24,571 nt of DNA from Oscillospiraceae bacterium (GTDB lineage: Bacteria > Bacillota > Clostridia > Oscillospirales > Oscillospiraceae). Of this stretch, positions 13,965 to 20,592 are shown piece by piece. Every line of letters begins with the position of its first letter. The first letter of the stretch is position 1. The stretch is taken from NCBI GenBank assembly GCA_020866945.1, contig JAJBVW010000017.1:1-24571 (forward strand). The letters run 5' to 3'. Both the position numbers and the translations under genes were made by a program. Under the pieces are notes generated by a model. The model ran no database searches, was not told where the DNA came from, and saw nothing but the letters and a program-made list of their open reading frames with translations.

Positions 13965-15206
13965 TTATTTCTCAGTCCCAGACATATCCATATCCTCCAG
14001 AGAGAACTCCACACGCACTTTCCTGGAGGTGATTTCTCCCTTGGAAAGCTGAACAACTGTTTCACAATGGCTTGTCCACGGGAACATATCAACCGGCTGG
14101 GCGGCTTCCAGCTTATAGCCGCCGGACTGGAGGATTTCCAGGTCACGGGCGAGGGTTTCGGGATTGCAGGAGATGTAGATGACCTTGGGCGGAGAGAGGC
14201 GGAGAAGGGAGCGAAGGAATTTTTCGTCGCTGCCGGCGCGGGGCGGATCCATAAATACCACGTCCGGGCGGTCATGATGGGCGGCCATGTCCTCCATGTA
14301 TTCTCCGGCGTCGGCGGCGGTGAACCAGCAGTTTGTCACGCCGTTCTGCCTGGCGTTCGCAATAGCGTCCCGCACGGCGTCCCGGTTTAGCTCCACGCCC
14401 AGCACCTGCTTGGCCTGGCCGCTGGCAATCAGCGCGATGGTGCCGGTGCCGCAGTAGGCATCCAGCACCGTTTCCCGTCCGGTCAGACCTGCCATGCCTA
14501 TGGCGGTACTATACAAGACCTCTGTCTGGACGGGATTTATCTGATAAAAGCTCCGGGGCGAAATGCGGAATGTCTTCCCGCAGAGAACATCCTCAATGTA
14601 GCCCTTGCCATACAGAATCTTTTCCCGCTGGCCCAGCACCAGGGGCGTAAATTTGTCGTTTATGTTCAAAACAATGGTGGTAATCTCTGGGTGCAGCTCC
14701 AGCAGCTTTTTCACAAAGGGCTTTTGCAGCTTGAAAATAGGGCTGGCGGCCACCAGGACGACCATGACCTGCCCGGTGGTGAAGCCACGCTTCACCAGCA
14801 CATGACGGAGAAAGCCGGTGCCTGTGCGTTCATCATAGGCGAGCATATGGAAGGATGGCATCATGCCCCGGATGGTCACAATGATTTTGTCCGCCGTCTC
14901 GTCCTCAATCATGCAGCTGTCCACCGGCACGATGCGATGGCTGGCGGACTGATACACCCCGGATATGATGCGCCGCCGTCCGTCCAAGCCAAAGGCGGCC
15001 TGCACCTTGTTGCGGTAGTGATAGGGCGATTCCATGCCCACGATGGGCCGCACGGGGCCGAAGCGCCCGATAAGCCGCCGGACACGGTTTTCCTTCCAGG
15101 CAAGCTGCTGAGGATAATCCATGTTTTGAAGCTGACAGCCTCCGCATTTTTTGGCATGAGGACAGGGGAGCGCGAGTTTGCTTATGTTTTTCTTCTCTTT
15201 TTCCAA
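13965..15206 (-). CDS. rlmD: RlmD-type 23S rRNA (uracil-5-)-methyltransferase
   Basis: Start is TTG 15206 with AAGGAG 6 bases upstream. The 413-residue protein matches the RlmD/RumA family. The iron-sulfur ligands are Cys15, Cys21, Cys24 (CX5CGGC) and Cys98 (VDSCM); the SAM motif is VLDAYCGTGTIAL; MDPPRAG follows. The catalytic Cys347 lies in YISCNPETLARDL. It methylates C5 of a uridine in 23S rRNA using SAM; which uridine is not decided by sequence here. No TRAM domain is seen, as in many Clostridia homologues. After the normal family end (SHCETVVQLS) it goes on KVRVEFSLEDMDMSG and then stops. From memory, many Clostridia homologues continue this extension about 80 residues further, so it looks cut short here. 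It is divergent from the RluA-like gene and shares its 97-base promoter region. Confidence 0.9.
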   Translation of the reverse strand: MEKEKKNISKLALPCPHAKKCGGCQLQNMDYPQQLAWKENRVRRLIGRFGPVRPIVGMESPYHYRNKVQAAFGLDGRRRIISGVYQSASHRIVPVDSCMIEDETADKIIVTIRGMMPSFHMLAYDERTGTGFLRHVLVKRGFTTGQVMVVLVAASPIFKLQKPFVKKLLELHPEITTIVLNINDKFTPLVLGQREKILYGKGYIEDVLCGKTFRISPRSFYQINPVQTEVLYSTAIGMAGLTGRETVLDAYCGTGTIALIASGQAKQVLGVELNRDAVRDAIANARQNGVTNCWFTAADAGEYMEDMAAHHDRPDVVFMDPPRAGSDEKFLRSLLRLSPPKVIYISCNPETLARDLEILQSGGYKLEAAQPVDMFPWTSHCETVVQLSKGEITSRKVRVEFSLEDMDMSGTEK

Positions 15207-15231
15207 AGGAGACTCCTTCCGCCCCGGCCGG

Positions 15232-15260
15232 TTGCTCCGCTGGCTGGGGCGTGGTATAAT
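15232..15260 (+). promoter_or_regulatory. Promoter of the RluA-like gene
   Basis: TTGCTC (15232-15237), a 17-base spacer and a perfect TATAAT (15255-15260) lie 43 bases before the start codon. Confidence 0.65.
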
Positions 15261-15274
15261 CTTTATTGACCATT

Positions 15275-15304
15275 ATTATATAAGGAAATTCGGGGAAAGT
15301 CCAA
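15275..15304 (-). promoter_or_regulatory. Candidate promoter of the rlmD-like gene
   Basis: On the - strand there is TTGGAC (15304-15299), an 18-base spacer and TATAAT (15280-15275). The -35 touches the start codon of the divergent gene. This gives a leader of about 65 bases. Confidence 0.45.
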
Positions 15305-16083
15305 TGGAAAACGAGCCGATACAGCTATTATATACGGATAAGCGCATTGCCGTCTGCATCAAGCCCGCGGGCGTGCTGTCCACGGATGAACCGGGCGGCG
15401 TGCCGGAGCTGGTGCGAACCGCGCTGGGCCAGCCGGACGGCTGTGTGAGAACGGTTCACCGGCTGGACAGAGTCGTCGGCGGTCTGATGGTGCTGGCAAG
15501 GTCTTCCAGAGCCGCATCCGAGCTTGGGAAACAGATGCAGGACGGCGGATTCCAAAAGGAATACCTGGCTGTGGTTCACGGCAGCCCGGCGGGGGAGGGA
15601 CGCATGGAGGACTTGCTCCGCCGGGACACGCGGGAGCGCAAGACCTATGTTGTCTCGGAACCGGGAAAGGACACCCGCCCTGCGTCTCTGTCCTATCAAA
15701 CGATTGCCCGGCGGGATGGACAGACGCTGGTCTCCATCCGGCTCCACACGGGCCGTACCCATCAGATACGCTGTCAGTTTGCCAGCCGCGGGTTCCCTCT
15801 GGTGGGCGACCGCAAATACGGCCGGGTGGAGGATAGCTGCGGCATCGCCCTCTGGTCGCATACGCTGTCCTTCCGCCATCCGGAGACAGGAGAGCCGATG
15901 TCCTTTTCCTTCTTGCCGCCGACTATTTGTCCGTGGGATGGATTTTGGGAGCAGCTGGAGGGGCTGTCATACGTCACCGATTCAGCAGCCACACCCCAGC
16001 GTTCAGATACCCCACAAATGTTACCCACAGCAGATAGGGAATCATCAGATACCCGGCGGGGCGGGTCTGCCGATAGAACCTGA
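15304..16083 (+). CDS. RluA/RluD family pseudouridine synthase with an odd C-terminal tail
   Basis: ATG 15304 starts a 259-residue protein after a weak GGGGAAAG; the longer frame upstream reads through the promoter and is rejected. It converts uridine to pseudouridine in RNA. Motifs are KPAGVLSTDEP near the start, the catalytic loop VHRLDRVVGGLMVLAR with Asp55, FQKEYLAVVHG, and RLHTGRTHQIRCQFASRGFPLVGDRKYG. No S4 domain is present. The family-like part ends near FWEQLEG, about residue 220. The last 38 residues (from LSYVTD) are Ser/Thr/Arg-rich and match nothing, because there the gene runs antisense through a TspO remnant. The native stop was therefore probably lost. Target uridine is unknown. 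It is likely monocistronic. Confidence 0.88.
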   Translation: MENEPIQLLYTDKRIAVCIKPAGVLSTDEPGGVPELVRTALGQPDGCVRTVHRLDRVVGGLMVLARSSRAASELGKQMQDGGFQKEYLAVVHGSPAGEGRMEDLLRRDTRERKTYVVSEPGKDTRPASLSYQTIARRDGQTLVSIRLHTGRTHQIRCQFASRGFPLVGDRKYGRVEDSCGIALWSHTLSFRHPETGEPMSFSFLPPTICPWDGFWEQLEGLSYVTDSAATPQRSDTPQMLPTADRESSDTRRGGSADRT

Positions 16084-16111
16084 CAGCAGTCAATAGTATA
16101 TGCAGAGCTTG
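15974..16111 (-). pseudogene. tspO: C-terminal remnant of a TspO/MBR family gene
   Basis: On the - strand, from just after a TAA (16114-16112) to TGA at 15974, an open frame of 45 codons reads FYRQTRPAGYLMIPYLLW and then VTFVGYLNAGVWLLNR before the stop. This is the last helix-loop-helix of TspO, with the conserved PYLLWVTF and LN near the end. TspO proteins are about 150-160 residues, so three quarters is missing; no start, ribosome binding site or other TspO helices precede it. The + strand RluA-like gene reads through it in antisense. The family identification comes from recalled motifs and is quite specific. Confidence 0.75.
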
Positions 16112-16185
16112 TTAAAATGTTTCATTTCTTTAATATTTGTTACTTTTTGTTTTAAAAGTGTCACCCACAACAGCGGGATTTGTTG

Positions 16186-16191
16186 TATAAT
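16186..16191 (+). promoter_or_regulatory. -10 box of the large secreted protein gene
   Basis: A perfect TATAAT lies 43 bases before the start codon. No clear -35 is found 16-18 bases upstream, so an activator or another -10 may be used. Confidence 0.4.
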
Positions 16192-16234
16192 AAAAAGGTC
16201 AGATGTTTAACTGATATATTGGAAAGGAGAGTAC

Positions 16235-19200
16235 ATGAAACACAAACGAATCCTAAGTTTGCTGCTGGCCCTGTGCCTGGCACTGAGTATGTCCGTGGGT
16301 GCGTTCGTCTCTGGCGAAGCCTCTGAGGAGACTGCGGACACCACTGCTTCCGGGGAAACCTCCAGCGCTTCCGGGGAAGCTTCCGGCGAGTCCTCCAGCG
16401 GGGACTATGAAAACCGTCCCGTATACGCCACCGGCGTTTACGAGATGGAGAGCGCCGACGCGGTAGTGGCTACCTACACCCTGTATGGCTACTACAACAC
16501 CACCGACGCCTCTCAGGAGGACGCCTTCACTGTCCTGGCCTTCACCGGCGAGGAGACAGTTGCCCTTTACACCGATTCCTCCTGTGAGGAGGAGGCCGAG
16601 GGCGTTGCCGCCAGCTTTGACGGCGAGACCCTGACCCTGACCTTCGATGAGGCCCCGGAGGACGAGTTCTACGCCTATGTCCTGTTTGACGACGGCGAGA
16701 CCGAGTTCACCGCTGTGCCCGTCTATGTGGTCAGCTACGAGGCCAACGAGATTTATCTCAACGCCACCACAGACTACAACGGCTACACCCTGCGCTATGA
16801 CGCGGACGAGTACACCCCCGGCGCTGTGTATTATGAAGAGGGGACGGCGGACGCCATCATCGGCGGCGCTATCGACCTGTTCAGCGCGGAGGACTTCGCG
16901 GACGAGATCGCCGAGGCCGCCGAGACCACCGGCTATGACTACGACCTGCTGTATGCGGCGGTGGACTGGTATCTGAATAACGGTGCCACCACCGGCGGCG
17001 ACACCTGGGAGGAGTTCCTGACCGACCGCCAGGTGAACGTGAACCCCACGGACGACACGGACACCGTGGACGTGGGCGACGGCTATCTCCGTGTGGAGGC
17101 CTGCTATTGGCTGTTCCGCTACTACTGGATGAACAACACCACCTATGAAGTTGCCGCCGGGGACAACATCACCGGCATCTTCTCCGACAACATGAACAAG
17201 CTGTTCGAGGACTTCAACGACTTCTTCTGGGGCCACTATTACTGCACCTGGTTCCAGGCGCTGAACCCGGCCCTCCGCTCCGGCGGTCTGTTCAAGTATG
17301 ACAGCATCGTTGACCCGGACGGCTCCAACACCGACGAGGTCGGTATGTATAAATACCGCACCGAGCTGGGCGTGGAGGGGCAGCTCGCCTATGAGATTGA
17401 CAGCGCTATCAACTGGGGCGACTTCCTGAACATGATTTATAACGCTATCACCGGCGGTCAGTCCGCTCTGAACGAGGCTGGCGATGCCGCTGCGGAGGCC
17501 CTGGCTGAGGCCGCTGGCGACAGCCGTGAGGCCAACGCCCAGGCCGTCATCGACTACTTTGGCCTTGACGTGGATCTTGACAGCGTTATTGACGAGACCG
17601 TTACCAAGTGGGACGCTGTTGTGGTGTTCTACGCCCTGAAGGGCACCTCTGACGCCGCCAAGGAAGTTCCTGACGACGACACCGAGGACACCTATCTCTA
17701 CAACACCACCAAATACGGCGACCTGGCTCTGGACACCTATCTGGACACCGCTACTTATTATGAGCGCCAGGGCATTGAGGAATACACCACCGAGACCAAC
17801 CACTATGGCCTGACCACCATGGCCGCCGTCACCATCAGCGACGCCGCCACCGTGGACGAGGAGGAGTGGGAAGGCTGCACCTTCTTCTATGTAGGCGACT
17901 ATGTGATCATCCTGGACAACACCGTTATCCTGGACGAGGCGGACACCGACGAAACCTCCGGCACTATCTATTATCAGGCTGGTTACTCCATGGACGAGTA
18001 TGAGGGCGAAAAGGAGTACGTCTCCCTGGCCTTCTCCTACACCCTGGAGGAGGACGGCACTCTGCTTCTGGAGGGCGTGGAGGGCTATGACAGCTTCGCC
18101 ACCGGCACGAGCTGGAACCTGGCGGACGTTGGATCCTTCTACTGCTCCGGTCTTTGGATTCGCGACGGCGTGCAGGCTGAGCTGAAGAACACCACCGTTC
18201 TGGCCCAGGCCTCCGGCACCGGCGACGACATCAGCGACGACTCCCACCGTTTCTTCGGCGGCGGCGACGGCCTCCAGGTCACGGACGGCGGCACCTCTGT
18301 CACCGTTTCCAACGACGACGGCCAGATCTTCCTGATTGGCACCGGCTCCACGGCGGCTGGCTCCATCTACGCCGGCAGCGCCTCCACCACCGTTATTCAC
18401 GGCACCACCCTGCGCAACGCCAGCGGCCACCCCTTCAGCATCTTCTATAACGGCATCCTGGTGCTGGATAACGACACCATCATGAACAGCGGCCGTATCT
18501 TCAACTCCGACGCAAGCTCCGGCACTGTTATCTTCAACAACACCATCTGCATCGAAAACAGCGGCGCCGCCGTCCTGGATGAGACCTGCTCCGCTTACTT
18601 CGTGAACACCTTTGTCACCAAGCTCTCCGGCTGGGAGGTCAACGGCAACAGCCAGGCCGTCCTGACCAACACCACGGTGGAGACCGGCGGCAGCTGGAAC
18701 TTCGCCAACAAGACCTCCATGAGCTCCGACGTGGGCGAGGTGGTTCTTGTGAACACCAGCCTGCTGAACACCAGCGGCACCATCGCCAGTGCTGACCGCG
18801 GCGGCCGTGGATACTTCCATGTAGTAGATTCCACCATCGTCTGGAGCGGCGATGCCGATACCACCCTGTTCACTGTGGCCGGCACCAGCACCTGGACCTC
18901 CGCCAGCCTCTATGTTGAGGTGGACGCGGACAGCGAGTTCCCCACTGCCTTTACCGTAGCCGTGGCTGGCGACTGCTACTCCTCCGTCCGTGGCTGGAAC
19001 GACGATGAGCTGACCTTTGAGAACAATTCCACCCTGTATCTGGACATCGACCAGACCATCACCGTGCGTATGGACTGCACCGACACCGTCACCTGCTCCT
19101 TCAGCATGGTGGGCGTCACCGATAAGTTCTACGCCACCGGCAACGTCATCTTCGTGGAGGACGGGGAGTATGTCTACACCGGTCTTGACGACAGCGACGA

Positions 19201-19333
19201 GCTGTATAACACCGATTACATCACCGCCCTGGCCGATAACGGCGACGGCACCGTGAATGTGACCTACACCTTCGCCAACGGCAGCACTATGACCTACGAG
19301 AACCTGCCCTATACCGGCGACTTCGCGCTGTAA
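16235..19333 (+). CDS. Large secreted acidic protein with a predicted right-handed beta-helix
   Basis: ATG 16235 with AAGGAG 5 bases upstream starts a 1032-residue protein. It has a clear signal peptide (MKHKRILSLLLALCLALSMS, cleavage near residue 27-30), a Ser/Gly/Glu/Thr linker to about 56, and two beta-rich acidic regions to about 200. A Trp/Tyr-rich region of mixed structure follows (about 280-370, with RYYWMNNTTYE and FFWGHYYCTWF), then an alanine-rich helical stretch. From about 550 to 890 comes a long run of short strands with repeated Asn/Thr turns (NTTV, NNTI, NTSL), typical of right-handed beta-helices, and then a C-terminal beta domain. Asp and Glu greatly outnumber Lys and Arg. 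No LPXTG motif, SLH domain or C-terminal membrane helix is seen. Codons are strongly C-ending, like tuf, suggesting high expression. I do not recognise a named family; an envelope protein, adhesin or polysaccharide binder/lyase is possible. Confidence 0.85.
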   Translation: MKHKRILSLLLALCLALSMSVGAFVSGEASEETADTTASGETSSASGEASGESSSGDYENRPVYATGVYEMESADAVVATYTLYGYYNTTDASQEDAFTVLAFTGEETVALYTDSSCEEEAEGVAASFDGETLTLTFDEAPEDEFYAYVLFDDGETEFTAVPVYVVSYEANEIYLNATTDYNGYTLRYDADEYTPGAVYYEEGTADAIIGGAIDLFSAEDFADEIAEAAETTGYDYDLLYAAVDWYLNNGATTGGDTWEEFLTDRQVNVNPTDDTDTVDVGDGYLRVEACYWLFRYYWMNNTTYEVAAGDNITGIFSDNMNKLFEDFNDFFWGHYYCTWFQALNPALRSGGLFKYDSIVDPDGSNTDEVGMYKYRTELGVEGQLAYEIDSAINWGDFLNMIYNAITGGQSALNEAGDAAAEALAEAAGDSREANAQAVIDYFGLDVDLDSVIDETVTKWDAVVVFYALKGTSDAAKEVPDDDTEDTYLYNTTKYGDLALDTYLDTATYYERQGIEEYTTETNHYGLTTMAAVTISDAATVDEEEWEGCTFFYVGDYVIILDNTVILDEADTDETSGTIYYQAGYSMDEYEGEKEYVSLAFSYTLEEDGTLLLEGVEGYDSFATGTSWNLADVGSFYCSGLWIRDGVQAELKNTTVLAQASGTGDDISDDSHRFFGGGDGLQVTDGGTSVTVSNDDGQIFLIGTGSTAAGSIYAGSASTTVIHGTTLRNASGHPFSIFYNGILVLDNDTIMNSGRIFNSDASSGTVIFNNTICIENSGAAVLDETCSAYFVNTFVTKLSGWEVNGNSQAVLTNTTVETGGSWNFANKTSMSSDVGEVVLVNTSLLNTSGTIASADRGGRGYFHVVDSTIVWSGDADTTLFTVAGTSTWTSASLYVEVDADSEFPTAFTVAVAGDCYSSVRGWNDDELTFENNSTLYLDIDQTITVRMDCTDTVTCSFSMVGVTDKFYATGNVIFVEDGEYVYTGLDDSDELYNTDYITALADNGDGTVNVTYTFANGSTMTYENLPYTGDFAL

Positions 19334-19379
19334 ATAACATTGCAGCAGGGGGCCGGGTGAACCGGCTCCCGCCTATGAA

Positions 19380-19412
19380 AAGACGCCTTCCGCTCAGTGC
19401 GGGAGGCGTCTT
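19380..19412 (+). terminator. Hairpin after the large secreted protein gene
   Basis: AAGACGCCTTCCGC (19380-19393) pairs with GCGGGAGGCGTCTT (19399-19412) in a 14-bp stem with one G-T pair and a 5-base loop. There is no proper T run behind it, but the stem is strong and stands between this gene and the str promoter. A smaller GC hairpin lies at about 19348-19371. Confidence 0.6.
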
Positions 19413-19477
19413 CTCGCCTGCGGGGCAGGGATGGGATTTTGTATAAAAAACACCCTAACATTTTACAATATTTTTTC

Positions 19478-19506
19478 TTGACACAATAGGAGGGTGGTGA
19501 TAAAAT
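19478..19506 (+). promoter_or_regulatory. str operon promoter
   Basis: A perfect TTGACA (19478-19483), a 17-base spacer ending in TGA (extended -10), and TAAAAT (19501-19506) lie 47 bases before rpsL. This is the strongest promoter in the window, as expected for ribosomal genes. Confidence 0.88.
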
Positions 19507-19552
19507 TCTATTTTGTGCGAGAGCGCAAATCTTTGAAGAAAGGAGAAAAAAT

Positions 19553-19966
19553 ATGCCCACATTTAACCAGTTGGTTCGCAAGGGACGCAAGAAGGTGACC
19601 TACAAGTCCACTTCTCCTGCTATGCAGAAGGGCCTGAATACCCTGAAAAACCAGGAGACCGACCTGTCCAGCCCTCAGAAGCGCGGCGTTTGCACGGCTG
19701 TGCGTACCTCTACGCCGAAGAAGCCGAACTCCGCTCTGCGGAAGATCGCCCGTGTCCGTCTGACCAACGGCTATGAGGTGACGGCCTATATTCCTGGCAT
19801 TGGCCACAACCTCCAGGAGCACAGCGTCGTGATGATTCGCGGCGGACGTGTCAAGGATCTTCCTGGCGTTCGTTATCACATCATCCGCGGCACTCTGGAC
19901 ACTCAGGGTGTTGATGGCCGTCGTCAAGGCCGCTCCAAGTACGGCGCAAAGCGCCCGAAGAAATAA
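19553..19966 (+). CDS. rpsL: 30S ribosomal protein S12
   Basis: ATG 19553 follows AAAGGAG. The 137-residue protein is S12 along its length: MPTFNQLVRKGRKK, then TPKKPNSALRKIARVRLTNG, PGIGHNLQEHS, GGRVKDLPGVRYHIIRGTLD and the basic end RSKYGAKRPKK. S12 lies at the decoding centre of the small subunit. The lysines in TPKKPNS and in GGRVKDLPG, where streptomycin resistance changes usually occur, are wild type. It opens the str operon. In many Firmicutes rpoC and a ribosomal L7Ae-like gene lie upstream, whereas here a large secreted protein gene does. Confidence 0.98.
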   Translation: MPTFNQLVRKGRKKVTYKSTSPAMQKGLNTLKNQETDLSSPQKRGVCTAVRTSTPKKPNSALRKIARVRLTNGYEVTAYIPGIGHNLQEHSVVMIRGGRVKDLPGVRYHIIRGTLDTQGVDGRRQGRSKYGAKRPKK

Positions 19967-19979
19967 TTCCAGCGAATAC

Positions 19980-20056
19980 CCAACAGCAGCCCTGTTGGTT
20001 TCTATATACTATATGGGAACGCCAGGGCGCAAACGGAAGTCGAAAGACACTTTCGA
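19980..20056 (+). promoter_or_regulatory. Structured rpsL-rpsG intercistronic RNA
   Basis: The 130-base gap between the genes has two perfect hairpins: CCAACAG/CTGTTGG (19980-19986 with 19992-19998) and TCGAAAG/CTTTCGA (20040-20046 with 20050-20056), the latter extended by CGG/CCG. No T run follows either. In E. coli, S7 binds the rpsL-rpsG gap for feedback control. A similar role here is inference. Confidence 0.45.
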
Positions 20057-20096
20057 GTACCGGTGAATTCATTTTTTATGAAGGAGGGAAGATTAA

Positions 20097-20567
20097 GTGC
20101 CCAGAAGAGGTAATGTTCCCAAAAGAGAGATCTTGCCGGATCCTATTTACCATTCCGTTCTGGTGACGAAGCTCGTCAACCAGATCATGGTGGACGGCAA
20201 GAAGGGCGTGGCCCAGAAGATTGTGTATTCTGCCTTTGACATTGTCAAGGAGAAGACCGGCAAGGACCCGCTGGAGGCCTTTACAGAGGCTCTCAACAAC
20301 ATCATGCCCAGCCTGGAGGTCAAGGCCCGCCGTGTGGGCGGCGCGACCTATCAGGTGCCTATCGAGGTGCGGCCTGCCCGCCGTCAGACCCTTGGTCTGC
20401 GCTGGCTGGTCAGCTATGCTCGCAAGCGCGGCGAAAAGACAATGAAGGAGCGCCTTGCGGGGGAGATCATGGACGCCTGCAACAACACAGGCGCAGCGGT
20501 GAAAAAGCGCGAGGACACGCACAAGATGGCCGAGTCCAACAAGGCGTTCGCGCATTTCCGTTATTGA
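20097..20567 (+). CDS. rpsG: 30S ribosomal protein S7
   Basis: The start is GTG 20097, with AAGGAGGG upstream; the translation begins MPRRGNVPKREILPDP, a standard S7 N terminus, so the GTG start is sound. At 156 residues it is full length, with YHSVLVTKLVNQIMVDGKKG, QVPIEVRPARRQTLGLRWLV and the end KMAESNKAFAHFRY. S7 nucleates assembly of the 30S head by binding 16S rRNA. It lies 25 bases before fusA. Confidence 0.98.
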   Translation: MPRRGNVPKREILPDPIYHSVLVTKLVNQIMVDGKKGVAQKIVYSAFDIVKEKTGKDPLEAFTEALNNIMPSLEVKARRVGGATYQVPIEVRPARRQTLGLRWLVSYARKRGEKTMKERLAGEIMDACNNTGAAVKKREDTHKMAESNKAFAHFRY

Positions 20568-20592
20568 TTTCTAAAAAGGGTTGGAGACTGAG

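Noticed and set aside
16253..18820. An 855-codon open frame on the - strand opposite the large secreted protein
   Set aside because: It mirrors the strong C-ending codon bias of the + strand gene, has no ribosome binding site, signal or domain, and the + strand frame has a signal peptide and sensible composition.
18997..19333. Sortase or S-layer anchoring of the large secreted protein
   Set aside because: The C terminus ends ENLPYTGDFAL. LPYTG resembles a sortase motif in letters, but no hydrophobic helix or basic tail follows, so sorting in the usual way is not supported.
19553..19966. Streptomycin resistance changes in S12
   Set aside because: TPKKPNS and GGRVKDLPG carry the wild-type lysines.
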